From NCBI RefSeq assembly GCF_000235565.1, contig NC_017527.1, positions 2,294,001 to 2,358,000 on the forward strand: DNA of 64,000 nt, given 5' to 3'. This stretch comes from Methanothrix harundinacea 6Ac (GTDB taxonomy: Archaea > Halobacteriota > Methanosarcinia > Methanotrichales > Methanotrichaceae). Below the pieces are notes generated by a model, which was given only the letters and a program-made list of their open reading frames with translations, was not told the DNA's origin and made no database searches. Positions 9,867 to 17,436 of this stretch are shown here, piece by piece. Numbering within the stretch: position 1 is the first letter of the stretch; each line of letters begins with the position of its first letter. A program made the position numbers and the translations under genes.

Positions 9867-10556
9867 ATGCGTCTATTCTCCCTCCAGGAGGAGATCGCGT
9901 CTTTGGTCGTCCTGGAAAACCGGTTCTCTGAAGAGGTGATCGGCGGGGTTGATCAGGCCTTCATATCGGGAGAAGATGGCCGAGAGATGGTGGTCAGCGG
10001 GGCCGTCGCCTTCGACTCGTCCTTTCGGCCCCTATCCAGATCGTGGGCCCTCCTCGAAACGACTTTTCCTTACCTGCCAGGCCTTCTCTCCTTCCGGGAG
10101 GGCCCGGCAGCCGTCGAGGCGGTGAAGCGGCTGGAGGCGAAGCCCACCCTCCTCTTCGTCGACGGCTGCGGGATCAACCATCCCCGGCGGGCGGGGATGG
10201 CGAGCGCCATCGGCGTCGCCCTGGACCTTCCTACCGTCGGAGTGACCAAGAGGGTTCTATGCGGATCCTTCGACCCGCCGCGGCGTGAAGGGGAGGCGTC
10301 CCCCCTCCACCACCGGGGACTGGTGGTGGGGCACGTCCTCCTCTCCAAGAAGGAGTGCCGGCCGATAGTCGTCGCTCCGGGGCACCGGATCACCCCCGAA
10401 TCCGCCCTGGACCTCGCCCGACGGTACCTCCGGGGCGAGAAGCTTCCTCTCCCGTCCCTCGCTGCCCATAGAGATGCAAACGACGAAAAGCGACGCATTC
10501 TGATGGGCGAAGCCTCCATATCATCCGGGTCGACTATTTTTCATCCGAAAAAATGA
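9867..10556 (+). CDS. nfi: Endonuclease V (deoxyinosine 3' endonuclease)
   Basis: The enzyme nicks DNA (or RNA) one base 3' of inosine to start repair of deaminated adenine. All catalytic residues are visible: Asp in G-V-D-Q-A-F, Tyr and Glu in Y-L-P-G-L-L-S-F-R-E-G-P, Asp in F-V-D-G-C-G, His in I-N-H-P-R-R, and Lys in V-G-V-T-K-R-V-L-C-G. The His of the usual D-G-H-G is replaced by Cys. The frame is open from a GTG at 9831 directly after the upstream stop. The ATG at 9867 with GAGGAGAGG before it gives the family's usual N terminus. The 3' end overlaps the convergent methyltransferase gene by 16 bases. Confidence 0.93.
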   Translation: MRLFSLQEEIASLVVLENRFSEEVIGGVDQAFISGEDGREMVVSGAVAFDSSFRPLSRSWALLETTFPYLPGLLSFREGPAAVEAVKRLEAKPTLLFVDGCGINHPRRAGMASAIGVALDLPTVGVTKRVLCGSFDPPRREGEASPLHHRGLVVGHVLLSKKECRPIVVAPGHRITPESALDLARRYLRGEKLPLPSLAAHRDANDEKRRILMGEASISSGSTIFHPKK

Positions 10557-11032
10557 CCCTTTCCCGGAGAGGTCCACCTCTCGACCTCCAGAATCCTCCG
10601 CTTGAGGTCGACCCCGGGGTTGTAGCCTCCTAGATCCCTCGACCCCACCACCCGGTGGCAGGGTATGATGACGGGTATGGGGTTTCTCCTCAGGGCCCCC
10701 CCCACCGCCCTGGCGGCGCCGGGCCGGCCGAGCCTCTCGGCGACTTCGCCGTAGGTCGCCGTCTCCCCGGGGCGGATCGCCATTGTGGCGAGGAGGACCT
10801 CCCTCTGAAAGGGCGTCAGCCCCGAGAGGTCCAGCTCGAAAGGCAAAGGCTCGCCGCCGAGCCAGCACCTCAGGAGGGCCCCTTTCCACCAGGCCGGCAG
10901 GATATCATCGGGCGGCTCCGTGGAGAGGCGTGCCCCAGAGATCCGGTCACCCCTCCTCTCCACCAGGAGGTAAAGGCCCAGGGGCTCCAGAAAGAGCCCC
11001 TCCGTCGGACCGGGATCCTCCGCCACCTTCAC
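10541..11032 (-). CDS. ogt: Methylated-DNA-[protein]-cysteine S-methyltransferase
   Basis: This repairs O6-alkylguanine by moving the alkyl group to its own cysteine. It is 163 residues long. The C-terminal domain carries the winged helix (T-P-F-Q-R-E-V-L-L-A), the arginine-finger region (A-T-Y-G-E-V-A) and the active site I-P-C-H-R-V-V. A longer open frame extends upstream, but those residues are Arg/Gly-rich out-of-frame translation of the preceding gene. The GTG at 11032 overlaps the upstream TGA as GTGA, which fixes the start and indicates translational coupling with the phosphodiesterase. Confidence 0.93.
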   Translation of the reverse strand: MKVAEDPGPTEGLFLEPLGLYLLVERRGDRISGARLSTEPPDDILPAWWKGALLRCWLGGEPLPFELDLSGLTPFQREVLLATMAIRPGETATYGEVAERLGRPGAARAVGGALRRNPIPVIIPCHRVVGSRDLGGYNPGVDLKRRILEVERWTSPGKGHFFG

Positions 11033-11571
11033 CCGCCCCGGGGCCGCCTTCCCGTCATATCCCTGATGGAGGGGCGAGATCCCATCTCCACCACCTCCAC
11101 CCCCATCGACTCCGTATCCAGGATCGCGACCGTCTTCCTCCCGGTGAAGTGGCCCCAGACCTCCCCCGGGTTGATCATCAGCGTCTTCCCCGGCACCACC
11201 CGGAGGTGATGGTCGTGCCCCCGGACGACGACGTCGAAGGCCCCCGACTCCACCAGCCCCGTCACCAGGGGCTCGTAGGTCCCGTGGAGGAGGGCGATCC
11301 GTCGGCCGTCGGCCTCCACCTCGCCGAAGTCCTCGAGGAAGACCCCCCCGACCCGGCCGAAGTCGCGCTTGAGGCCGGTTCGATCTCCGTCGTTGTTCCC
11401 GTAGACGAGCTTTAGCTTCCCAGCCCACCCCTCGAAGGCGTAGCACATCCCTGGAGCCACCACGTCGCCTGCATGAAGGATCATCTCGACGCCCCGTCTC
11501 CTGAAGATCTCCACCGCCTCCAGGAGGCCTGGAAAGTTGTCGTGAGAGTCGGACATTAGACCAATCAGCAT
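11029..11571 (-). CDS. MJ0936/YfcE-type metallophosphoesterase
   Basis: A calcineurin-like phosphodiesterase of about 180 residues that should hydrolyse phosphodiesters with two metal ions. It has the metal ligands D-S-H (L-M-S-D-S-H-D-N), G-D-V-V, G-N-N-D, H-G (L-L-H-G-T) and G-H-D-H-H. The frame is open up to an ATG at 11670, but the sequence after that ATG contains a TATA box (CTATAAATG on the minus strand, about 11652-11660). The ATG at 11571 (M-L-I-G-L-M-S-D-S-H) is therefore the likelier start. The true substrate is unknown for this family. It is coupled to ogt downstream by a GTGA overlap. Confidence 0.88.
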   Translation of the reverse strand: MLIGLMSDSHDNFPGLLEAVEIFRRRGVEMILHAGDVVAPGMCYAFEGWAGKLKLVYGNNDGDRTGLKRDFGRVGGVFLEDFGEVEADGRRIALLHGTYEPLVTGLVESGAFDVVVRGHDHHLRVVPGKTLMINPGEVWGHFTGRKTVAILDTESMGVEVVEMGSRPSIRDMTGRRPRGG

Positions 11572-11715
11572 GATAATCACAAACCTTCTGCCGGAGCTTT
11601 GGGCTTTAGGGCTCTCGGCCCCGCTAGCCATGGGAAGGCCGCGGTCCTCATTTATAGCTTTTGACGCCATAATTTCGGAAACGGATATGCGTCACGCCAG
11701 TATGATCCGAAAGGG

Positions 11716-11723
11716 CTATATAC
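11716..11723 (+). promoter_or_regulatory. TATA box of tRNA-Tyr
   Basis: CTATATAC lies centred 27 bases before the first base of the mature tRNA-Tyr, the standard archaeal spacing for initiation close to the tRNA 5' end. Confidence 0.7.
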
Positions 11724-11746
11724 GAGAATGGCTTTGCATCGTTGGA

Positions 11747-11853
11747 CCCGCCTTAACTCAGCCTGGTAGAGTGCGCGGCTGTAGTAGGTTATGCACCGGA
11801 TGGTGCACCGTGCGGCTACCGCGATGTCCCCGGTTCGAATCTGGGAGGCGGGA
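11747..11853 (+). tRNA. tRNA-Tyr (anticodon GTA) with an intron
   Basis: The acceptor stem CCCGCCT (11747-11753) pairs perfectly with AGGCGGG (11846-11852), with discriminator A at 11853. C1:G72 is the archaeal tRNA-Tyr identity pair. The D stem is ACTC/GAGT, the anticodon stem CGCGG/CCGCG (11774-11778 and 11819-11823) and the T arm CCCGG-TTCGAAT-CTGGG. Anticodon GTA is at 11781-11783. About 33 extra bases (roughly 11785-11817) sit after position 37, the usual archaeal intron site, and contain their own hairpin TGCACC-GGAT-GGTGCA. CCA is not encoded. Confidence 0.93.
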
Positions 11854-11864
11854 CCTTGCTTTGA

Positions 11865-11937
11865 GTCCGGATAGTGTAGAGGCCTATCATGAAGCCCTGT
11901 CGAGGCTTCGACCCGGGTTCGACTCCCGGTCCGGGCG
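11865..11937 (+). tRNA. tRNA-Asp (anticodon GTC)
   Basis: The acceptor GTCCGGA (11865-11871) pairs with TCCGGGC (11930-11936) through one T:G wobble, with discriminator G at 11937, as expected for Asp. The anticodon arm is AAGCC-CTGTCGA-GGCTT and the T arm CCGGG-TTCGACT-CCCGG. No intron is present. It starts 11 bases after tRNA-Tyr, so the two are probably one transcript from the TATA box at 11716. Confidence 0.95.
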
Positions 11938-11983
11938 CTGAATCTGGGCGCAACCTTCAGTGCTTGCGCCCCTTACCCCACAT

Positions 11984-12006
11984 CCCCTCCCCGGGGAGGG
12001 GCTTTT
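11984..12006 (+). terminator. Hairpin with T tract after the tRNA pair
   Basis: CCCCTCCCCGGGGAGGGG is an 18-base perfect palindrome at 11984-12001, followed by CTTTT. It sits 47 bases after tRNA-Asp and is a plausible end for the tRNA transcript. Confidence 0.5.
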
Positions 12007-12024
12007 GTAAGAATCCAATCGAAA

Positions 12025-12033
12025 AGTTTATTA
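12025..12033 (+). promoter_or_regulatory. TATA-like box before a structured intergenic RNA candidate
   Basis: AGTTTATTA is centred about 27 bases before 12056, the first base of an 8-bp closing stem. Spacing fits an archaeal promoter for the candidate RNA. Confidence 0.4.
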
Positions 12034-12055
12034 CTGGCTGATACGATCTTTGAAC

Positions 12056-12128
12056 GTCGTGTGCGGCATTCCATCTATCCATCAAAGAACCGCAAGATGA
12101 GCGCCCCTCGGGCGGTGAGACGCACGAC
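12056..12128 (+). ncRNA. Candidate small structured RNA
   Basis: This 73-base intergenic segment is closed by GTCGTGTG (12056-12063) pairing with CGCACGAC (12121-12128). Inside are a GCGG...CCGC stem and a strong CGCCC-CTC-GGGCG hairpin, giving a branched, tRNA-sized shape. TCTTTGA (12047-12053) is an exact complement of TCAAAGA (12082-12088) and could form a competing helix. A TATA-like box lies at the correct distance. No known RNA family is recognised, and the next gene is on the other strand, so it is not an obvious leader. Confidence 0.3.
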
Positions 12129-12204
12129 CCTGCCGGGGGGGAGCAAAGGGGCTCCCTGGCCCATCCGGGGCCGGGGAACCTCGAAGTCCTTCTGATCGAT
12201 TTCT

Positions 12205-12621
12205 TTAGGCTGCCCTTCGGGATCCGGAGCCGAGCTTATCCTCCAGCTCCTCGATCCTCCTCCTGAGGGCTCCGATCTTCTCCTCGAACTTCTCCCGATC
12301 GGCGCTCCTCCTGGCGGTGAAGACCTCCAGGAGGCGGATCAGCTCCTGGGTGGACTCGTCCTCGGAGAACCAGGGATGGGCCGCCGAGAGCCCTTCGAGC
12401 TGCTCCTTCAGGGCCTCATATCTCTCGATCAGCTCCTCCCCGGGGGATTCCCTGTTCTCCTGGAGGAGGTCCAGGGGCCTCATCAGCCGTTCGAGGCACC
12501 TGTAGTACTCGAGGAGGCCCTCTCCGGGAAGTATTGGAGGAGCCATATCCATCTCGAGGGGCTCATAGGGCTTCGTGATCTGCTGAAGTTTATCGCACCA
12601 CCTTGCCCAATAATCAGTCAT
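12205..12621 (-). CDS. Hypothetical coiled-coil protein
   Basis: A 138-residue protein, not recognised. It starts M-T-D-Y-W-A-R-W, has a proline-rich stretch around residues 20-35 (P-P-I-L-P-G-E-G), then a mostly helical acidic region. A heptad-like coiled coil runs from about residue 108 to 132 (E-E-K-I-G-A-L-R-R-R-I-E-E-L-E-D-K-L), and the tail is basic. No signal peptide or membrane segment is seen, so it is probably cytoplasmic. It stands alone between the tRNA pair and the next minus-strand gene. About 230 bases upstream (12622-12851) hold no gene. Confidence 0.6.
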   Translation of the reverse strand: MTDYWARWCDKLQQITKPYEPLEMDMAPPILPGEGLLEYYRCLERLMRPLDLLQENRESPGEELIERYEALKEQLEGLSAAHPWFSEDESTQELIRLLEVFTARRSADREKFEEKIGALRRRIEELEDKLGSGSRRAA

Positions 12622-12851
12622 ACGCCGGATTCCTCCATCAATTGAATAAGGCCGCTCCGTACTTAGTTCTATCGGAGATCGGGTGAGAGGCCAGGATCAC
12701 CCGACCATAATTGGGATAGAAGGGGAGGCGGGGACGCCGGCGTGAGGAGGGAGAGGCCCAGGATGATGGAACGGATCGCCGATAGTCTGATGGCGGGGGC
12801 CATCTCCCTCCGGTGGGCCGGAGGATCTAGGGGGCCTGGGGCGGCCCTGAG

Positions 12852-13283
12852 CTAGAAAAGCCGGGAGCAGGTCCTGACCTTGCTGGCGCACCGGCTCGAC
12901 CAGAGGGGGCCCTCCGCGGCCATCGGCCCCAGCTCCCTGAAGTTGTAGAGCCTCCAGCCTATCCTCATGCCGTCGGAGGCCTCAACGCCGTCGGCCATCT
13001 CCCGGGGGATCCGCCAGCCGGAGTCCCCCCGCTCGAAGATGTAGAATATCCAGCCGCGGTCTATGTCCCTCGCGACGCCGTCTATCGCCGTCACCATCGA
13101 GCCCCGGTGGCCACAAGCCCCCTCATCGGTGGCGAGGACCACCTCCGCCGAGGCCCTGAGGGCGTCGAGGACGGTGGCCCCGGAGGCGAGCTGAACCTTC
13201 TGGTGCCTGATCCTATCCTCCCCATAGTTTATGGAGACGAAGGCCGTCACCTCGCCTCCGACCCTCCTCCTAAGAAAGAACAT
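12852..13283 (-). CDS. DUF4430-like small protein
   Basis: A protein of up to 143 residues resembling the DUF4430/transcobalamin C-terminal-like fold. It has a V-L-D-A-L-R-A helix, then W-I-F-Y-I-F-E-R-G-D-S-G-W and a S-D-G-M-R-I-G-W-R-L-Y strand near the end. In other proteins this fold sits at cell surfaces. Here no signal peptide is seen. A GTG at 13250, preceded by GGAGGCGAG, is a likely start and would shorten it by 11 residues. It contains several cysteines (A-C-G-H; C-A-S; T-C-S). Function unknown. Confidence 0.55.
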   Translation of the reverse strand: MFFLRRRVGGEVTAFVSINYGEDRIRHQKVQLASGATVLDALRASAEVVLATDEGACGHRGSMVTAIDGVARDIDRGWIFYIFERGDSGWRIPREMADGVEASDGMRIGWRLYNFRELGPMAAEGPLWSSRCASKVRTCSRLF

Positions 13284-13406
13284 CCACCGGGACTTTGGGG
13301 CGGGGATAGAAAACCCTGGCGGCCGCTACCCATCTCCCCGACCCATCCATCCGGTTTCGGCCGCCGATCCATAGAAAGATCGCCGCCGGGCAGCTCGGCC
13401 CCGGCC

Positions 13407-15277
13407 TCAGGCCTTCAGATACCTGTTCTTGAAGTAGGAGTACTCGCTGAGGGCTTTGCGGATCGTCTCCCTCGCCTTCAAACCTTCGGCCTCATCGCCG
13501 CAGCACCGGGAGGCGACCTCGCCCAAGAGCTCCTCCGGCTCGTAGTTGAAGAACCGCAGGAGCTTCTCGCAGGCGTCCCCTTCCACCACCTTCGATATCC
13601 TCCAGCTCCCCTCCTCGACGGCGACGTGGACCTCGTTGACGCAGCCGAGGAGGTTGTGGAAGTCCCCCAGGGTGTCCTGGTAAGCCCCCAGGAGGAAGGT
13701 GCCGAGGAGGTAGTCCTCGTCCCCCGAAGGTCGTGGAGGGCGAGGAAGTCGGAGTTCTCCCCGGCGAAGGACCTGATCTCGCCGTCGGAGTCGCAGGTGA
13801 TGTCGGCGATCGTACCTTTGACCAATGGCTCCTCGTCGAGCCTGTGGAGGGGCATCGTCGGGAAGATCTGCTGGACCCCCCACATGTCAGGGACCGACTG
13901 GAAGAGGGAGAAGTTCCCGATGTACTTCTTGCTCAAAAGCTTCTTTAAGCTCTCGAACTCCTCGGAGTCGTTCTCGTCCGCCTCGGCGAAGGAGGCGGCC
14001 TTCTGGCAGACCTTCCAGAAGAGGAGATCCCCCTTCGACCTCTCCTCCAGGCCGATGTTCCCCAGGTTGAAGGCGTTGAAGAGCTCCTCCCGGTAGTGGA
14101 GGGCGTCGTGGTAGAACTCGGCGTAGTTCTCCAGGTCCATATTCTCCAGGGCCTGGCGCATATCCTCGATCTGGACGGGGTCGTCCTCCTCCGCGACGAC
14201 CTCGAGGCCGTCCTTGGAGTTCTTCTTCCCGATCACCCTGAAGGCGAGGAAGGAGTGGTAAGCGGCGATCGCCCGGCCGCTCTCGGAGACGATGGTGGGG
14301 CAGGGGACCTCCTCCTCGTCGCAGGTCCTCTGGAGGGTGTAGACGACGTCGTTGGAGTACTCCTGGAGGGTGTAGTTGGCGCTGGCGGGGGTGGGGGTCT
14401 GGGAGCCGTCGTAATCGACGCTGAGGCCGCCGCCGACGTTGAAGTACTCCACCTCGGCCACCTTCCTCACCTTGGCGTAGATCCTGGCCGCCTCGTTCAT
14501 GGCGACCTTGATCTTCCGGATGTCGGTGATCTGGGAGCCGATGTGGAAGTGGAGCATCTTCAGCCGGTCGATCATGCCGTTCTCCTTCAGGATCTCCATC
14601 GACTCCAGGATCTCGGCGGTGGAGAGGCCGAACTTCGACAATTCCCCGCCCGACTCCTCCCACCGGCCGCTCCCCCGGGAGAAGAGCTTCGTCCTGAGGC
14701 CGAGGATCGGCTTTGCCGATAGCTCCTTAGAGCACCGGAGGAGGTCGAAGATCTCCTCGAAGATGTCGATGACGATGACGATCTTGTTCGTCTCCCCGAA
14801 CTTGAGGGCGAGCCTGAGGTAGTCCCGGTCTTTGTAGCCGTTGCAGATGATCAGGGCGTCGGGGCCGAGGCCGAGGGAGAGGGCCGCGAGGAGCTCCGCC
14901 TTCGTCCCCACCTCCAGCCCGACTTTCAGATCCCTCCCGCCATTGACGATGTACTCCACCACCTCCTTCCTCTGGTTCACCTTCATCGGGAAGACGAGCC
15001 TGTATCCACCCCGGTACTCCAGCTCCTCCATCGAGGCGAGGAAGGCGCCGTTGATCTCCTGGAGCCTGTCCTCCAGGATCTGGGGGAACCTGAAGAGGAT
15101 GGGAAACTGGGCGGTCTCGGCCTCCTCGATCGCCTCGACGATCTCCATGACGTCGACGGTCCCTCCCGCCTCCTTCCTCGGTGAGACCGAGAGGTTACCC
15201 TCCTCATTTATGCTGAAGTAGCCATTCCCCCAGCCGTCGACGCCGTAGAGGTTGGTGGAGTCTTCAATCGTCCACAT
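13407..15277 (-). pseudogene. speA: Biosynthetic arginine decarboxylase with a one-base frameshift
   Basis: The PLP-dependent enzyme makes agmatine from arginine. Reading from 15277, the first about 517 codons match SpeA: M-x-x-I-x-D-S-x-x-L-Y-G-V-D-G-W-G-N-G-Y-F, L-R-T-K-L, S-K-F-G-L-S, H-F-H-I-G-S-Q, V-G-G-G-L-S-V-D-Y-D-G-S and S-E-S-G-R-A-I. At C5 13721-13725 (G5 in the coding strand) the frame breaks; one more G restores L-R-G-D-E-D-Y-L-L-G-T-F-L-L-G-A-Y-Q-D and a normal C terminus ending at 13407. The repaired protein would have about 623 residues, the family size. It may be a sequencing error in a homopolymer, not real decay. It is divergent from deoxyhypusine synthase. Confidence 0.85.
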
Positions 15278-15429
15278 CCATCCTCCTCCTGCAGATCCCG
15301 ACTAGGCCGAGCCTTTCGCCCTTTTTACCGACCGCCCTCATGATCCTGAAATAGCCGCACAACATCATCATGCCATCACGAACCCCGGGATCGGCCCCCG
15401 GGCGGGGGCGTCCCGTCCTTCGACCTTGA

Positions 15430-15495
15430 ACTGGGCATTGAGGGAGATCGGAGTATAAATAGCTTAGATATCGGGATTATTTATAAAATGGATCC
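15430..15495 (+). promoter_or_regulatory. Divergent promoter region speA / deoxyhypusine synthase
   Basis: The 270 bases between the two divergent genes contain AT islands GAGTATAAATAGC (about 15450) and ATTATTTATAAAATGG (about 15476-15490). The second lies about 60 bases before the deoxyhypusine synthase ATG. No operator or riboswitch is recognised. Confidence 0.4.
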
Positions 15496-15546
15496 CCGGC
15501 GTGTGACAACTTTTAATAATCGGGGGGACGATCCCCCCCGGCCGGG

Positions 15547-16584
15547 ATGAAAATGAGAGACCAAGACGATCTTTCCGGGGGCCTGGAGGAGCTCGCCACC
15601 ACCATGGGGATGGAGGACCGGTCCGTCCATCAGCTCGCGATGGCCATGGCGAAGCTCGGGTTTCAGGCGGGGCAGCTCGGCCGCTCGGTGGAGGCCTGGG
15701 AGAGGATGCTCGCCGAGGAGGAGATCACCATATTCTTCGGCCTCGCGGGGGCGATGGTCCCCGCCGGCCTCCGAAAGCTCATCGCCACCATGATATCCAG
15801 GAGGATGGTGGACTGCGTCGTCAGCACCGGAGCCAACCTCTTCCACGACCTCTGCGAGGGGCTCGGCGTCGTCCACTACCGGGGAGACCCGGGCGCCGAC
15901 GACGCATCCCTCAGGGAGGAGGGGATCGATCGGATATACGACGTCTACGTCTCCGAGGCGGGGCTCCAGAGGGGGGACCTGTACGTCGCCGAGTTCGTCA
16001 AGACCCTGGACCCTCGCCGGACGTACACCTCCCGGGAGCTGATGGAGGGGCTTGGCCGGAGGATGCCGGAGGATACGATCCTCGGGAGCGCCAGCCGGGC
16101 AGGGGTCCCGATCTTCGTTCCAGCCCTATCCGACAGCTCCATCGGGATCGGGATGGTCCTCGCCTGGAGGGAGGGGCACCGAGTAGTCGTCGATCAGATC
16201 CAGGACGTCGACGAGATCAGCCAGATCACTGAGAAGTCGACCCAGACCGGCGTCGTCTTCGTCGGGGGAGGGGTCCCGAAGAACTTCATCCAGCAGACGA
16301 AGGTGGTGGCGGACCTCTGCGGGAGGTATCGGGGCGGCCACAACTACGCCATCCAGTACACCATCGACCCCCCCCAATTCGGGGGGCTCTCAGGCTGCAC
16401 CTTCAGCGAGGGGGTATCCTGGGGGAAGATCGCGAGGGAGGCGAGGATGATCCAGGTCTTCGTCGACGCCACCATTGCGCTCCCCATTGCAGTCCACGCC
16501 CTGGAGGAAGGCGGCAGCCGGCGGAGATCTCCGCCCCGGTTCGCCTGGCGGGACGGCGACCTCACCCTCGCCTACGATGGATGA
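15547..16584 (+). CDS. dys: Deoxyhypusine synthase-family protein
   Basis: This 345-residue enzyme should transfer an aminobutyl group (from spermidine or an agmatine-derived donor) to a lysine of aIF5A. It has the NAD-binding stretches F-G-L-A-G-A-M-V-P-A-G and V-V-S-T-G-A-N-L-F-H-D, G-G-G-V-P-K-N-F-I-Q-Q, and the active-site lysine in S-W-G-K-I. The start is the ATG at 15547 (M-K-M-R-D-Q-D); a second ATG two codons later is also possible. Divergence from arginine decarboxylase fits a polyamine-to-hypusine route. Some DHS-like archaeal paralogues act on other substrates, so exact activity is inferred. Confidence 0.9.
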   Translation: MKMRDQDDLSGGLEELATTMGMEDRSVHQLAMAMAKLGFQAGQLGRSVEAWERMLAEEEITIFFGLAGAMVPAGLRKLIATMISRRMVDCVVSTGANLFHDLCEGLGVVHYRGDPGADDASLREEGIDRIYDVYVSEAGLQRGDLYVAEFVKTLDPRRTYTSRELMEGLGRRMPEDTILGSASRAGVPIFVPALSDSSIGIGMVLAWREGHRVVVDQIQDVDEISQITEKSTQTGVVFVGGGVPKNFIQQTKVVADLCGRYRGGHNYAIQYTIDPPQFGGLSGCTFSEGVSWGKIAREARMIQVFVDATIALPIAVHALEEGGSRRRSPPRFAWRDGDLTLAYDG

Positions 16585-16696
16585 AGGGCTGGGGAGGAGA
16601 TGGATGGAGAGGAGACGAAGATCAGAGAGGAAGAAGGCGTAGAAGGGAGATGATGAGGCAATATGGCGATGGAAAAAGAAGAGGGGGACGGCGCCG

Positions 16697-17248
16697 TCAG
16701 AGCCCCGTGGCGCTGGCGAGCTCCAGGCTCTCGGCCCGGTTGCCGTTCCCCTCCACCAGGACCGCCCGGCTGCCGTCGTTCCAGATGTAGACGTACTTCA
16801 GCTCCTTTCCGACCTTCTCCCGGATCTCCGTCACCTGGCGGCCGTTGACGACGGCGGTGCTGAACCTGTCGACGCCCACGAAGGGCGGGTTCTCGTACTT
16901 GGGCTGGGCCAGGTAGTTTGCGACGGCGGCCTCGGCCCCGGCCTCGGTCTCGCATTCGATCACCAACACCCTAGCGTCGTAGTCCTTGCCCATCTCACCC
17001 CACTGGTACTTGCCCAGGGTGGCGTTGACTCTGCCGATATCCTCATCTCCCCTGAAATCGGCGATCTCATCCTCCATATTTATGCCCACAGTCGATTCGT
17101 CGACGACGGCGATGAGGGAGAAGCCCTCGGGGAGGTTCTCGGTGGGCACCGCCGCCGCTTCGCCTCCCGCCTCCTCGTCGCTCAGGCAGCCGGAGGCGAG
17201 GACTAAACCTGCGATCAGCAGCATGCAAACCGCGCACTTCAGGTTCAT
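16697..17248 (-). CDS. Putative lipoprotein of unknown function
   Basis: This 183-residue protein starts at the ATG at 17248 with M-N-L-K then a hydrophobic segment ending in the lipobox L-A-S-G-C, so it is probably exported and lipid-anchored. The mature part opens with an acidic, Ala/Glu-rich linker and then a small alpha/beta domain without a recognised signature. The open frame continues 31 codons upstream to 17341, but those bases are the end of a transposon inserted at 17285-17293; the gene itself is intact. A T-rich TATA-like stretch (about 17268-17278) remains between the gene and the insertion. Confidence 0.75.
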   Translation of the reverse strand: MNLKCAVCMLLIAGLVLASGCLSDEEAGGEAAAVPTENLPEGFSLIAVVDESTVGINMEDEIADFRGDEDIGRVNATLGKYQWGEMGKDYDARVLVIECETEAGAEAAVANYLAQPKYENPPFVGVDRFSTAVVNGRQVTEIREKVGKELKYVYIWNDGSRAVLVEGNGNRAESLELASATGL

Positions 17249-17284
17249 GGGGGAGAAGACCGGCTGAAGCAAGATAAAGGCTTT

Positions 17285-17293
17285 GCTGGCCGT
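17285..17293. repeat. Left 9-bp target-site duplication of the transposon
   Basis: GCTGGCCGT, immediately followed by the left terminus GGCTTTGCACGTAAA. The same nine bases directly follow the right terminus at 22677-22685. Confidence 0.9.
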
Positions 17294-17308
17294 GGCTTTG
17301 CACGTAAA
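17294..17308 (+). repeat. Left terminal inverted repeat
   Basis: GGCTTTGCACGTAAA, the exact reverse complement of the right terminus at 22662-22676. Confidence 0.92.
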
Positions 17309-17316
17309 CCCCTTTC

Positions 17317-17350
17317 TGCACGTAAAGTCTGATGTCTGCACGTAAAGTCT
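17317..17350 (+). repeat. Left subterminal direct repeats
   Basis: TGCACGTAAAGTCT occurs at 17317-17330 and again at 17337-17350, a 20-base period. The core TGCACGTAAA is also part of the left terminus at 17299. These are likely transposase-binding sites. Confidence 0.8.
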
Positions 17351-17436
17351 TTGGAGTACCTATCTTAAGTTACTAGCATTGCAGTAACCAAAACGTTTTC
17401 CTAGATGCCGGGCATCGATGTGTTGAGGGCAAAATT

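Noticed and set aside
15340-15440. Possible riboswitch before deoxyhypusine synthase
   Set aside because: GC-rich inverted segments are present but no known aptamer core is seen; the region is explained by divergent promoters.
17249-17341. N-terminal extension of the lipoprotein frame
   Set aside because: The extra codons are the transposon end and target duplication; the lipoprotein signal begins at the ATG at 17248.
17294-17350. Short repeats with regular 20-base spacing considered as a CRISPR array
   Set aside because: Only two or three 14-base units, with 6-base spacers, repeated at the other end of a transposon; they are subterminal transposase sites.
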